Below, piece by piece: positions 8,755-17,122 of a stretch of DNA of 64,000 nt (its first letter is position 1; every line of letters begins with the position of its first letter). The translations under genes and the position numbers were made by a program. The stretch comes from Ruminococcus sp. (GTDB taxonomy: Bacteria > Bacillota > Clostridia > Oscillospirales > Acutalibacteraceae): assembly GCA_017403985.1 (NCBI GenBank), contig JAFRDE010000020.1:1-64000 (forward strand). Direction: 5' to 3'. A model generated the notes under the pieces. That model did not search any database. It saw nothing but the letters and a program-made list of their open reading frames with translations, and was not told the DNA's origin.

Positions 8755-9399
8755 TTATCCCAAGTTGATCGTAATAATTGTATCACCGTTTGCCAGAAGT
8801 TGTGTCATATCGTCTTCATCTTGATCGGTGATATGACCGAGGCGTGTATACGCCCATGTATTGGAGCCGTAGAATACGACCATCTGATCACCCGAATACA
8901 GGACGATATCCCCGGCTGATGTTGTAGTTTGCACATCGTTTTGCGGCAGAGTTGTTCCGATAGAGCCTACCTGCTCAAAACCGCCGTACATTGACATATT
9001 GAGCGTGAACGTCTGACTCCGGCACAGCTCCTTCAGCGCTTGTACTGCTTCGTTGTCCTCCCATGTGACCGATACCGGTGTACCGCCTATCGTCATTTGA
9101 AGTGTCAAATCCTGTTCAGGCGTTTGATCGACTTCATTCTGCGGATGTTCTTCATCATGTTCCGGCTGTTCAATTATCTGAAGCACCTGTGTACTCTCCG
9201 GCGCAGAGGTTAGCGGTTGTGTTTCCGATACATCATCGGCATTTGTCGGCTGTGTCGTTTCTTTAGTGATAGTGCTTGCCTGTGTCGCTGTCTGAGTAAT
9301 CGTTTCGGTTGCTGCTTCATTCTCTTGCGTTCCGTTACACGCTGAAAGTAAAGCGCAAACCATGGAAATCAGCAAAACTGCCGTGAGTATCTTTTTCAT
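8755..9399 (-). CDS. Lipoprotein with cyclophilin-like domain, paralogue of the neighbour
   Basis: 214 residues. Lipoprotein signal MKKILTAVLLISMVCALLSAC, a Thr/Glu-rich linker (about 25-95) and a C-terminal cyclophilin-like domain nearly the same as in 8044-8742: SMYGGFEQVGSIGTTLPQND, AGDIVLYSGDQMVVFYGSNTWAYTRLGHITD. Here the protein is tied to the membrane by lipid, while its neighbour carries a dockerin. The pair is a clear tandem duplication with a change of anchoring mode. The family is known from structure but its biochemical role is not settled. Confidence 0.82.
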   Translation of the reverse strand: MKKILTAVLLISMVCALLSACNGTQENEAATETITQTATQASTITKETTQPTNADDVSETQPLTSAPESTQVLQIIEQPEHDEEHPQNEVDQTPEQDLTLQMTIGGTPVSVTWEDNEAVQALKELCRSQTFTLNMSMYGGFEQVGSIGTTLPQNDVQTTTSAGDIVLYSGDQMVVFYGSNTWAYTRLGHITDQDEDDMTQLLANGDTIITINLG

Positions 9400-9423
9400 A
9401 TCGGGGCTCCTCTCTATAATACC

Positions 9424-9966
9424 TTATTGGATCGCTTTACCCATTTCATAAGCTTCTTTGAGCTTTGCGCTGCCTTCGATTGAATTAGGTTTATCATAGC
9501 CGCCGGCGAACACCTTTCCGGCAAAGCGTGCCTTCTCAAAGCAGTCGATCCAACCCTGCAAACCCTTGCAAGCTCCCTCGTCTACATACTCTTCATCCTC
9601 GGCGGCTGTCGTCAGCAGATAGACGTCGCGGAACTGATAATCGCGCGGGTAGAGGGAATTGGCGCGGTCGATCACGGTTTTCATCTGTCCGCTCATCTCG
9701 TAGTAATAGACCGGCGTCGCCCATACGACGACCTCAGCGTTCAGCAGCTTTTCGGTGATCTCATTCGCGTCGTCGTTGATAACACAGCGACCGAGCTTCT
9801 GACAGGCAAGGCAGCCCTTGCAAAAGCCGATGGTTTTATCTTTCAGCGAAATGATCTTCACCTCGTTGCCGGATTCTCTTGCGCCGTCTGCAAAGGCGTT
9901 CGCAAGCAATTCTGAGTTGCTGTTTGCGCGAATACTGGTACTGATAACCAATACTTTTTTAGCCAT
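9424..9966 (-). CDS. Flavodoxin-like NAD(P)H-dependent FMN reductase
   Basis: 180 residues, full length for the NADPH-dependent FMN reductase / iron-sulfur flavoprotein group. FMN phosphate loop STSIRANSNSELL near the N-terminus, a cysteine-containing segment GFCKGCLACQKLGRCVINDD (about 46-65) and the ATPVYYYEMSGQMKTVIDR flavin-binding stretch (about 84-102). It probably reduces quinones, disulfides or nitro compounds in the cytosol. It is 10 bases from the hydrolase gene in the same operon. Confidence 0.85.
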   Translation of the reverse strand: MAKKVLVISTSIRANSNSELLANAFADGARESGNEVKIISLKDKTIGFCKGCLACQKLGRCVINDDANEITEKLLNAEVVVWATPVYYYEMSGQMKTVIDRANSLYPRDYQFRDVYLLTTAAEDEEYVDEGACKGLQGWIDCFEKARFAGKVFAGGYDKPNSIEGSAKLKEAYEMGKAIQ

Positions 9967-9976
9967 GTTCTTTACC

Positions 9977-10972
9977 TCACTTCAAATACTCATTGAAGAA
10001 ATCTACCATCTTGTCGAACGGAATGACGTCAAGGTTGTCGTACAGATCGGTATGCACTGCGTCGGGGATAATCATCAGTTCTTTGTTGTCGGTATACTTG
10101 CTGTCGGCGGTCATATCCTTGAACGCGTCCTTGCTGAAATAGCAGGAGTGCGCCTTTTCGCCGTGGATGACCAATACCGCAGAACGGATCTCGCTGCTGT
10201 ATTTCAGGATCGGCTGATTCATGAACGACAGGCAGCCGACGGAATTCCATCCCTCGTTAGAGTTGAGCGAGCGGGCGTGATAGGCTCTGCCCTTGTAATA
10301 TGCGCTGTAATCTTTGACGAAGAAGGGCATATCATCAGGCACAGGCAATTCAACGCAACCGCCGCCGCGGGAGTATGCGCCCTTTGCGTATTCGGTAGTA
10401 CGCAAGCTGTTCAGCGCGGCCTTTTTCTCATAGCGCTGTGCTTCGCTGTCCTCACTGTCAAAGTAGCCGTTGGCGTTCACGCGCGTCATATCATACATCG
10501 TAGAGGCGACCGTCGCCTTGATGCGGGTATCGAGCGCCGCAACGTTCAGCGCCATACCGCCCCAGCCGCAGATGCCGATGATACCGATACGGTCGGGATC
10601 GACTCTATCGCAGTTGGAAAGGAAGTCAACCGCTGCCTGAAAATCCTCGGTGTTGATATCGGGAGAAGCCATATAGCGGGGTGTGCCGCCGCTCTCTCCG
10701 GTAAAGCTCGGATCGAATGCAATCGTCAGGAAACCGCGTTCCGCCATTGTCTGTGCGTACAGCCCGGAGCACTGCTCTTTGACCGCGCCGAAGGGACCGC
10801 AAACCGCGATCGCAGGGAGCTTACCCTCGGCGTCTTTCGGTACATACATATCCGCCGCCAGTGTGATACCGTAGCGGTTGATAAAGGTCACCTTGCTGTG
10901 ATCGACCTTATCGCTTTTCGGGAAAGTCTTGTCCCATTCCTGTGTCAGTTTCAATTCTGCTGTTTTCATCAT
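9977..10972 (-). CDS. Alpha/beta hydrolase with cysteine at the nucleophile elbow
   Basis: 331 residues. N-terminal KVTFINRYGITLAADMYVP is the typical strand pair of the dienelactone-hydrolase-like / YcjY group. The nucleophile elbow reads GICGWGG (about 132-138), with Cys where most hydrolases have Ser, as in dienelactone hydrolase. A late His lies in IPDAVHTDLYDN. The substrate is unknown. Stop and start overlap by 4 bases with the upstream small gene, and the FMN reductase follows, so the three are co-expressed, probably under the divergent LysR regulator. Confidence 0.8.
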   Translation of the reverse strand: MMKTAELKLTQEWDKTFPKSDKVDHSKVTFINRYGITLAADMYVPKDAEGKLPAIAVCGPFGAVKEQCSGLYAQTMAERGFLTIAFDPSFTGESGGTPRYMASPDINTEDFQAAVDFLSNCDRVDPDRIGIIGICGWGGMALNVAALDTRIKATVASTMYDMTRVNANGYFDSEDSEAQRYEKKAALNSLRTTEYAKGAYSRGGGCVELPVPDDMPFFVKDYSAYYKGRAYHARSLNSNEGWNSVGCLSFMNQPILKYSSEIRSAVLVIHGEKAHSCYFSKDAFKDMTADSKYTDNKELMIIPDAVHTDLYDNLDVIPFDKMVDFFNEYLK

Positions 10973-11187
10973 AATGTAGCTCCTCCTTTGAGTTGTCTGA
11001 TCAAATAGTCTAAGTTATCTACCTTTTTCTGGGTGTGGTGCATTTCGTCCATCAGGTCGCATCTACGCATCCTCAGATACCTTTGCAAATCGTCTGTTCT
11101 GCCGGCTTTACTGAATCTTTCCGCCGTCGATATCTCATCCTGCGAGAGCCCGATTTCGGATAGTGTTTCTGCCAATGATACGTTCAA
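10969..11187 (-). CDS. Small helical protein, unknown function
   Basis: I choose TTG 11187 as start because AAAGGGGTGA lies just upstream, while the ATG at 11223 sits inside a likely -10 region and has no ribosome binding site. 72 residues, almost all helical and charged: LAETLSEIGLSQDEISTAERF then a coiled-coil-like DLMDEMHHTQKKVDNLDYLI. The C-terminal half resembles the dimerisation helix of MerR regulators, without a DNA-binding half. It overlaps the hydrolase gene by 4 bases and is first in the operon. Confidence 0.65.
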   Translation of the reverse strand: MNVSLAETLSEIGLSQDEISTAERFSKAGRTDDLQRYLRMRRCDLMDEMHHTQKKVDNLDYLIRQLKGGATL

Positions 11188-11229
11188 CCAAATCACCCCT
11201 TTTTTCTTTTGCAATTCTATCATAACATA

Positions 11230-11258
11230 TTGATTTTGGTTTCGCTAATGGTTATAAT
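11230..11258 (+). promoter_or_regulatory. Promoter of the LysR gene
   Basis: TTGATT, 17-base spacer, TATAAT, about 40 bases before the LysR start. It lies in the intergenic region shared with the divergent hydrolase operon, the usual place for LysR binding. Confidence 0.7.
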
Positions 11259-11299
11259 GAATATCAGGATATAACGATTCGGAATATCAGGAGGACGCT

Positions 11300-12178
11300 A
11301 TGGAAATACGCACGTTAAGATACTTCCTCGCCGTTGCGCGGGAGGAAAACATGACAAAGGCGGCTCAGCTGCTGCACGTTACCCAACCGACCTTATCCAA
11401 AGCCCTGCGCTCCTTGGAGGAGGAGCTCGGCAAAAAGCTCTTTGAGCGCCACAGCTTCAGCATATCCCTTACCGACGAGGGCGTGCTCCTGCGCGACAGA
11501 GCCGAGGACCTGGTGACGATGGCGGACAAGATCGAGCGCGAATTCCTCACGCTGGACGATATTGCCGGCGGCGATCTGTATCTCGGTCTCGGTGAATCGT
11601 ATCAGATACGCTATCTCGCACGCGCCATCCGCTCGCTGAAAAACCTCTATCCGAAGATCAACTACCACATAACCAGCGGCGACACGGAGCAGGTGACCGA
11701 AAAGCTCGACAAAGGTCTGCTCGACTTCGCCGTACTCTGCGACACGCCCGACGCACGGAAGTATAACTACATCGAATTTCCGGAAGCGGATATCTGGGGC
11801 GTGGTCATGCCTGCCGGCTGCAAGCTGGCAAAGAAAAAGACCGTCCGCGTGGACGATCTTGTCGGCTTGCCGCTGTTCTGCTCACAGCAGTCCTGGCAAA
11901 ACGATATACCCCGATGGGCGGGCGAGCGGATGAACGAGCTGAAACTGGAAGGCTCCTTCCGACTTTCCTACAATTCATCGCTCTTTGTCATGGAGGGCTT
12001 AGGCTATCTGCTGACCTTCGATAAGCTGATCAACACCTCCGAAGAAAGCGGACTCGCCTTCCGACCGCTCTCCCCAAGGCTCGAAACAAAGCTCTTCCTG
12101 ATCTGGAACAAGTACCAGACCTTCACCCCGATTGCGGAAAGGTTTTTGGAACAGATCCGAGCATCGTTTGAGGGATAA
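11300..12178 (+). CDS. LysR-family transcriptional regulator
   Basis: 292 residues, normal LysR length. N-terminal winged helix MEIRTLRYFLAVAREENMTKAAQLLHVTQPTLSKALRSLE with the classic AA-x-LHVTQPTLSK recognition helix, followed by the linker helix and a periplasmic-binding-like effector domain (about 90-290). It is divergent from the small protein / hydrolase / FMN reductase operon at 9424-11187, which is therefore its likely target. The effector is unknown. Confidence 0.92.
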   Translation: MEIRTLRYFLAVAREENMTKAAQLLHVTQPTLSKALRSLEEELGKKLFERHSFSISLTDEGVLLRDRAEDLVTMADKIEREFLTLDDIAGGDLYLGLGESYQIRYLARAIRSLKNLYPKINYHITSGDTEQVTEKLDKGLLDFAVLCDTPDARKYNYIEFPEADIWGVVMPAGCKLAKKKTVRVDDLVGLPLFCSQQSWQNDIPRWAGERMNELKLEGSFRLSYNSSLFVMEGLGYLLTFDKLINTSEESGLAFRPLSPRLETKLFLIWNKYQTFTPIAERFLEQIRASFEG

Positions 12179-12521
12179 TGTTTTTGCTTGTCTTTTCTGC
12201 TGACTTATGTTAGGATGAAGAGAGTCGAACCCCAATCGGTTTCTATCGGTATATTTATGCCTGCTCATCGTCAAAATTCTCGTGAATACGACAGTATTCA
12301 CTGCGGTTTTTCCTCGATCAGACACAAATCTACTCGCTATAAACTGTCTCGCACCGAGAATGAGATGATTTTCAAAGATTTTTCGGTGCAGAGTAGGAGT
12401 AACCCTGACGGGTTGCGATCGACGATAAGCCGAAAAAGACTGAAAAGCGCTCATTATCGGCGATTGAGTTCAACTCTCCTCATCCTTAGATAATGAGCGC
12501 AACATATTTGGGGAGGTATCT
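12179..12521 (+). other. Leader region with a 12-base perfect inverted repeat
   Basis: No gene. GCGCTCATTATC at 12447-12458 is repeated in inverse as GATAATGAGCGC at 12489-12500, only 22 bases before the STAS-kinase start; the arms enclose 30 bases. A smaller hairpin (CGCACCGAGAA ... TTTTTCGGTGC) lies near 12351-12391. This could be a folded 5' leader or the edge of an inserted element. Confidence 0.5.
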
Positions 12522-13654
12522 ATGTATCAAATCAAAGGGAAAATCGACTCGACCAACGCGCCGGTATTTGAGAAAGAGATCATGGCGGCTTTGCTGACCG
12601 AGATCGACGCGTCAGGGCTCGAATATATCTCAAGCGCAGGTCTGCGCGTATTATTGAAGCTGACCAAGGCCGTCGGCGATGTAACTGTCTGCAACGTCAG
12701 CTCCGAGGTATACGATATCCTCGACGTCACGGGCTTCACAAGCATCCTGAATATCAAAAAGGCTTTGCGCGAGGTGTCTGTCGAGGGCTGCGAGCTGCTC
12801 GGCGAGGGTGCGAACGGAAAGGTGTACCGGCTGACGAAGGACGAGATGATCAAGGTGTTTCGCCCGGGTATTTCGCTTGACGTCATCGAGCAGGAGCGCG
12901 AAAGCTCCCGCAAGGCTTTCCTGTTCGGCGTACCGTGCGCGATTTCCTATGATACGGTGCGCTCGGCGACAGCTACGGCACGGTATATGAAACGCTGAAT
13001 GCCGCGACTCTGACGGAGCGTATCTGTGAAAACCCCGATCAACTCGATGATTACGCAAGGCGATCCGCCGCTCTTCTGAAAAAGCTCCATCAAACAGAGA
13101 TCCCCGAGGGGCAGTTACCCGACGCGACGCATAAAATATATGATACTCTCGATAAGGTATCGGAGGATTTCACACCGGAAGAAATAGAAAAGCTGCGCGC
13201 TCTGTATGACTCGATCCCCCGACAGAATTTCTTTATCCATAATGATTATCACGTCAAGAACATCATGGAAGCTGACGGCGAACTGATGCTGATCGACCTC
13301 GGCGACGCCGGCGCAGGCAATCCGCTGATCGATCTGATCCACTGCTGTATGTGTTACCGCTTTATGGGAATCGGAGCAAGGGATCGTGCGGATGACGAGG
13401 TTTCCTTTATCGGCATCACCTACGGGGAGATGAAGCGCTATTGGAAGGTCTTTCTGACAGAATACTGCGGCGGTGAAAAAGAAGCGGAGCAGTTTGATCA
13501 ACTGCTGGAGCCTTATGCGCTGATGATGTATTTCACGGCAGCGATGGCACATCCGCGCCTGCCGAAAGAGTATCATCCGCATTACGCGAATTCTGTTCGT
13601 GAAAAAGTGCTGTCACGTTATGACGAGATCATCGGCTGTTTTGTAGAAAACTAA
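12522..13654 (+). pseudogene. STAS domain fused to an aminoglycoside-phosphotransferase-like kinase, single-base frameshift
   Basis: Residues 1-90 are a STAS (anti-sigma antagonist) domain with EYISSAGLRVLLKL. It is followed by a kinase N-lobe (GCELLGEGANGKVYRL...IKVF), as in the TIGR02172 family. The frame stops at 12998, but the +1-shifted frame from about 12963 continues in full: DSYGTVYETLNAATL, catalytic loop FIHNDYHVKNIM, metal site LIDLGDAGAGNPLIDL, and ends at 13654. One missing base in the GTGCGCTCGGCGAC stretch near 12963 explains it (family proteins read VRVGDSYGTVYE there). Intact, it would be about 377 residues. Either a real null mutation or an assembly error. Confidence 0.8.
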
Positions 13655-13660
13655 AAGATA

Positions 13661-13903
13661 ATGAGTAACTACACCTATATCCTCAGATGTTCCGACGATA
13701 CGCTTTACTGCGGTTGGACAAATGATCTTGAAAAACGCCTTGCCGCTCACAACGCGGGAACAGCGGCAAAATACACCCGAACCCGCCGACCTGTCGAGCT
13801 CGTTTACTATGAAGAATTTGAAACAAAGCAGGAAGCGATGAGCAGAGAATATCATATCAAAAGACTGACAAGACAAGAGAAGCTCGATTTGATAAAGCAT
13901 TGA
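13661..13903 (+). CDS. GIY-YIG family nuclease-like protein (YhbQ/UPF0213 type)
   Basis: 80 residues, the usual length. [28 protein letters not shown] carries the GIY-YIG motif in variant form (YIL ... YCGWT with conserved Arg in EKRLAAH), followed by [16 protein letters not shown] with the conserved Glu-containing strand. This small stand-alone class is common in bacteria and is thought to act on DNA. It follows the kinase gene by 6 bases, so it is probably co-transcribed with it. Confidence 0.9.
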   Translation: MSNYTYILRCSDDTLYCGWTNDLEKRLAAHNAGTAAKYTRTRRPVELVYYEEFETKQEAMSREYHIKRLTRQEKLDLIKH

Positions 13904-13960
13904 CTCTCACGCCATAAAGTCAAGCATGATTCGCTTTGTGTTTCGTGCAAAATTACCATT

Positions 13961-13988
13961 TGAAAAGCAGATTCAAAAATGATATAAT
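13961..13988 (+). promoter_or_regulatory. Promoter of the Veg-like gene
   Basis: TTGAAA, 16-base spacer, TATAAT; transcription would start near 13995, giving an 80-base leader in which ACGTG and CACGT segments can pair. Confidence 0.7.
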
Positions 13989-14071
13989 AACAGTACAACG
14001 TGTAGCGTATGACCGCGTAAGTCCGGTTGGCGTTGCACGTTTATTCTTTTTCAGGGAAGAAGGAAAGGTTT

Positions 14072-14320
14072 ATGACACAACTCGATTTGATCAAAAAGAA
14101 GGTCGCTTATCTGTATTCTGTTTCCCCAAAAGTCCATGTGAATGTTAACCTGTATCACCCGAGGCTGGTGCTGAAAAACGATGTTGTTGAAATCAAAGGC
14201 GTTTACAAAAACATTTTTACGATCGAAGAATATACCGGGAGCTCTCCGAGGATCCATTCTGTGCAATACGTTGATATACTGACGGGTAATTTCGAGATTA
14301 TTGATAGTCCACAGTCTTGA
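14072..14320 (+). CDS. Veg-like small beta-barrel protein
   Basis: Start ATG 14072 is chosen over the longer frame from 14027 because AAGGAAAGG precedes it. 82 residues. The C-terminal part, DVVEIKGVYKNIFTIEEY ... SVQYVDILTGNFEI, resembles the Veg family of Gram-positive bacteria (pattern G-V-Y-x-N-I-F-T-I, then S-x-x-Y-x-D-I-L-T), an SH3-like barrel protein linked in Bacillus to biofilm control. The similarity is by eye only. It has its own promoter and a following hairpin (ACCGGAATATGCCGGTTTT, 14326-14344). Confidence 0.55.
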   Translation: MTQLDLIKKKVAYLYSVSPKVHVNVNLYHPRLVLKNDVVEIKGVYKNIFTIEEYTGSSPRIHSVQYVDILTGNFEIIDSPQS

Positions 14321-14360
14321 CTTGATACCGGAATATGCCGGTTTTCATGTGAACATAAAG

Positions 14361-14699
14361 TCAGCCTGCTGATCGTTTGGTCAGCAGGCTGTAATTGTTT
14401 TTAGATAGGGCTGAGTATTCTTTATCGCTCACAGGCTCGCACCATTCGGTGGATGCATTCTCTCCGGCAATCTCGAGGGCGAGGTGGGAGAACCAGCTAT
14501 CTTTCGCTGCGCCGTGCCAGTGCTTGACGTTAGCCGGAATGTTGACGACGGTGCCGGGAGTGAGCTCGACTGCGTCCTTGCCTTTCTCCTGATACCAACC
14601 TCTGCCGCCGATGCAGATCAGCATTTGACCGCCGCCCTTTGTCGCGTGATGTATATGCCAGTTGTTGCGGCAGCCATGCCACGGATTCCATATTTCCAT
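14361..14699 (-). CDS. Cupin protein with a 5' end taken from a DUF5131 gene
   Basis: 112 residues. Residues 12 onward are a cupin: NNWHIHHATKGGGQMLICIGGRGWYQ (metal ligands HIHH), then VVNIPANVKHWHGAAKDSWFSHLALE with the second His, as in the cupins next to carboxymuconolactone-decarboxylase-like genes. The first 10 residues MEIWNPWHGC are the start of a DUF5131 protein, identical to the start of the gene at 60506, and the DNA upstream is also shared. The cupin family normally has about 40 more residues before GCRNNWHIHH, so the original N-terminus was lost and replaced. The last codons run through a hairpin (14362-14391). Confidence 0.8.
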   Translation of the reverse strand: MEIWNPWHGCRNNWHIHHATKGGGQMLICIGGRGWYQEKGKDAVELTPGTVVNIPANVKHWHGAAKDSWFSHLALEIAGENASTEWCEPVSDKEYSALSKNNYSLLTKRSAG

Positions 14700-14799
14700 G
14701 ATCGTTTACCTCACGGTATTTTGTCCACTCGTTGATTCTATGATAACAAATATAATTGGTTTTGTCTATAAAGAAACAGGGCGATTTTCACCGCCCTGT
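14669..14799 (-). repeat. 131-bp terminator-promoter-start module, copy 1
   Basis: Matches 60476-60606 with only two differences by eye. On the minus strand it contains ACAGGGCGGTGAAAATCGCCCTGT (hairpin) with TTTCTTT, then TAGACA, 17-base spacer, TATCAT, a GTGAGGTAAACGATC ribosome binding site region, and ATG plus the codons for MEIWNPWHGC. It ends the 14842-16296 gene and starts the cupin gene. Confidence 0.88.
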
Positions 14800-14841
14800 A
14801 AATGTTTATTCCTGTTTTTTTCTAATCGAAAGGTTCCTATA

Positions 14842-16296
14842 TTAGTCAGGCTTCGCAGGAGGTGTTCCGTGATCGGATCCGCCCTCACCGGGCTTATCGG
14901 GAGGGGTGCCGCCGTCGCCGGGGCCCCCGCTTCCGCCGGTAGATATGACTGCGATTGCTTCACCGGTCGAGGTCGAGCCCGCGGTGTATTCCTGACCATT
15001 GACATACAGCTTGTGACCGTTGAGATCTATACTGTCCGCGTCGCAGGTCAGAGAAGTGATGTAGCTGTCGGAGGAGAGCGTCCACTTTGCGCCGTCCTTC
15101 AGCTCGACATAGACATCGCCCGCCTGACCGTCAGAGTTTATTGCGCCGTTGAAGACGGAGTTGTCGGAAAGATAGAGGTTGAGGTGAGAAACGTCGTCGA
15201 CCAGCATATCGCCGTTGATGGTCTGCTGCTTGGCGTACAGGCTGACCTGACCGCCGTTACTGCCCTCGCTGCCCCAGCCTGCCGCAGCCGCGCGCAGGAA
15301 GTAACCGTCTGTATCGTTGTTGACGATGGTCGCGTTCGTCAGATTAATATCGGTTGCGGTGTTGTTGACGAAGAAGACGTCGCCGTTCGCATTGGTTAAT
15401 GTACCGCCGTTCATGGTAAAGGACGAGGTGCCCTGTGCTGCGTCGCCGGACATACTCTGGTAGATCATGACCGCCTGATACCAGTCGGACTTATCGCTGT
15501 TCTTGGTATTGTTATCGGCGCTCAGGTTGACATTGTTCAGCGTGACACTGTTCTTTCCCTCGACGACCACACCCTGGGAGGCGGAGGATGTCATTTCGGC
15601 ATTCGATACGGTAATATCCGCTGTACTGTAGATAACAGGCGAGCCTGTGCCGGAGGTACTGTAGTAACCGCCGTCCACATTAACGGTGCCGCCGCCTCGG
15701 TCAGATCGGATCGCCGCAGATGATCTGCCGGAAGTGTTGATCGTAAGATTCGTGGCGTTCATCGTACCGCCGCCCGTTGTCATCAAGCCGCCCGAGCAAT
15801 TGCCCGAGGTTTCGATGTAGCTGTCCTTGATGTTGACGGTCGTACCCTCGCCGTAGCTGAACACGGCGTTCGCGTGGGTGCCGTCGGTCTTTACGACCAT
15901 CTCGCTGAGGTCGAGCGTAGCGCCGTTTGTGGCGAAGATCGCGGCATTGTCGCCGTAGAAGTCCGCCTCGTCGTTTTGCTCGCTGTCGCCGGTCTTGACG
16001 ACCTTGGTGTTGCTGTAGCTCGCTTCTTCGCCGTCGGCTGTGATAGCGTGCTCGCCGCCGACATTATTCTCGATGGTTTCGTTGATCGTGATATCTGCTT
16101 CTGTCAGCTTTTTGACGGTCGCCTCTGTCGCGGAGGATGCAATTGTCGCGGCGGGATGCGTCGCTTCATCAACGGTCGCCGTTGTCGCTCCGACTGCCTC
16201 GGTGCTGTCGGTATTGCCGTTACATGCCGCAAGGGACGCAATCAGCAAGCCTGCCATAAGGATTGCTAAACCTTTTTGATATAGATGTTTCATCAT
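14842..16296 (-). CDS. Large beta-helix lipoprotein (adhesin-like)
   Basis: 484 residues. Lipoprotein signal MMKHLYQKGLAILMAGLLIASLAAC, a Thr/Ala-rich linker (about 26-60), then repeated short strands rich in N, T, S and V (VNIKDSYIETSGNCSGGLMTTGGG, MNATNLTINTSGRSSAAI, VNVDGGYYSTSGTGSPVIYST) typical of a right-handed parallel beta-helix. The C-terminus is a Gly/Pro-rich tail GGPGDGGTPPDKPGEGGSD. Such lipoproteins of gut Firmicutes are thought to bind polysaccharide or surfaces; no catalytic residues can be assigned. It uses the module at 14669-14799 as its terminator. Confidence 0.8.
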   Translation of the reverse strand: MMKHLYQKGLAILMAGLLIASLAACNGNTDSTEAVGATTATVDEATHPAATIASSATEATVKKLTEADITINETIENNVGGEHAITADGEEASYSNTKVVKTGDSEQNDEADFYGDNAAIFATNGATLDLSEMVVKTDGTHANAVFSYGEGTTVNIKDSYIETSGNCSGGLMTTGGGTMNATNLTINTSGRSSAAIRSDRGGGTVNVDGGYYSTSGTGSPVIYSTADITVSNAEMTSSASQGVVVEGKNSVTLNNVNLSADNNTKNSDKSDWYQAVMIYQSMSGDAAQGTSSFTMNGGTLTNANGDVFFVNNTATDINLTNATIVNNDTDGYFLRAAAAGWGSEGSNGGQVSLYAKQQTINGDMLVDDVSHLNLYLSDNSVFNGAINSDGQAGDVYVELKDGAKWTLSSDSYITSLTCDADSIDLNGHKLYVNGQEYTAGSTSTGEAIAVISTGGSGGPGDGGTPPDKPGEGGSDHGTPPAKPD

Positions 16297-16353
16297 ATTG
16301 CCTCCTGTCTTTTGGGTTCAAATAATATTTGTATCCTAATATATCATATTTGA

Positions 16354-16932
16354 TCACGCGGCGATCTGCCGCTCTCTCGACAATCCGCAGGTCGTGAACA
16401 CCTGTTCATCCTTCGTGACGAGGATCGCTTCGAATTCTGTTCCTTTCAGAAACGCTAACGCTTCATTCAGAGAGTATCCGCTTACAGTATAGCACAATTT
16501 GCTCAGTTGTACAGCGTCTTTTCCGATTATGGTCACGCTCGCTAAATGATATCGGCAATCAACCGATTCTGATAACTCATTCCGATTGAGTGTTACCATT
16601 GCTTTTTCTCCGATATCGAGAAAAGCGAAATTCACCTTGCTCTTTGTGAAAGGATTTTGGATCCCGATCCGGCGCGTTCTTCCCATGTTGACGACCGTAT
16701 CGCCTAATTGGATGACAGCCTGCGTCACGCCTTCCTCTTTGAATATCCTCTTGATTTCCTGCGCGGCGTATCCGATCGCAACAGGCTGAACGGAGCCGCT
16801 CTTTCTGTCAATATCTTTCACTCTTTCTTTGGCTCTGCTCAGAGCATAAAAGCGGTTGCCGTCATAAACGGTCAGCGTGCACAAGACGCCGAGGGCGAAA
16901 AAGATGTTTTGTGAACGATAGGCTTTTGACAT
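16354..16932 (-). CDS. Shortened ApbE-like (FAD:protein FMN transferase-like) protein
   Basis: 192 residues against about 300-340 for ApbE. Recognisable pieces: RAKERVKDIDRK (N-terminal helix), IGYAAQEIKRIFKEEGVTQAVIQLGDTVVNMG (the KGYA / INLGG region), IGIQNPF, FAFLDIGEKAMVT, LASVTIIGKDAVQLSKLCYTVSGYSLNEALAFL and AILVTKDEQVFTT. The block between DIDRK and IGYAA (about 130 residues, with substrate-pocket elements and LDLGGIAK) is missing, and the HHIIDPxTGYP segment is eroded. It is therefore unlikely to transfer flavin and looks like a decaying paralogue. Confidence 0.7.
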   Translation of the reverse strand: MSKAYRSQNIFFALGVLCTLTVYDGNRFYALSRAKERVKDIDRKSGSVQPVAIGYAAQEIKRIFKEEGVTQAVIQLGDTVVNMGRTRRIGIQNPFTKSKVNFAFLDIGEKAMVTLNRNELSESVDCRYHLASVTIIGKDAVQLSKLCYTVSGYSLNEALAFLKGTEFEAILVTKDEQVFTTCGLSRERQIAA

Positions 16933-17122
16933 AAGTTTCAGCTCCTTTGCTTGATTTTATGGCTTTATGATAAACTGTCAATATGACGGTATCATGATGA
17001 GTCTGTGAAAGTTTTGTGAAAAGATGGAAATGAAAAATTTTCACATAGTTTTCACATAACGAACACAAATATTCCTTATTGACTCTTTATGATGATAATG
17101 AAATCATTTGAAAGGGGCTTTT

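Noticed and set aside
9818..11008. Plus-strand frame of 396 codons over the Cys-hydrolase
   Set aside because: Antisense to the conserved hydrolase; no start site or domain.
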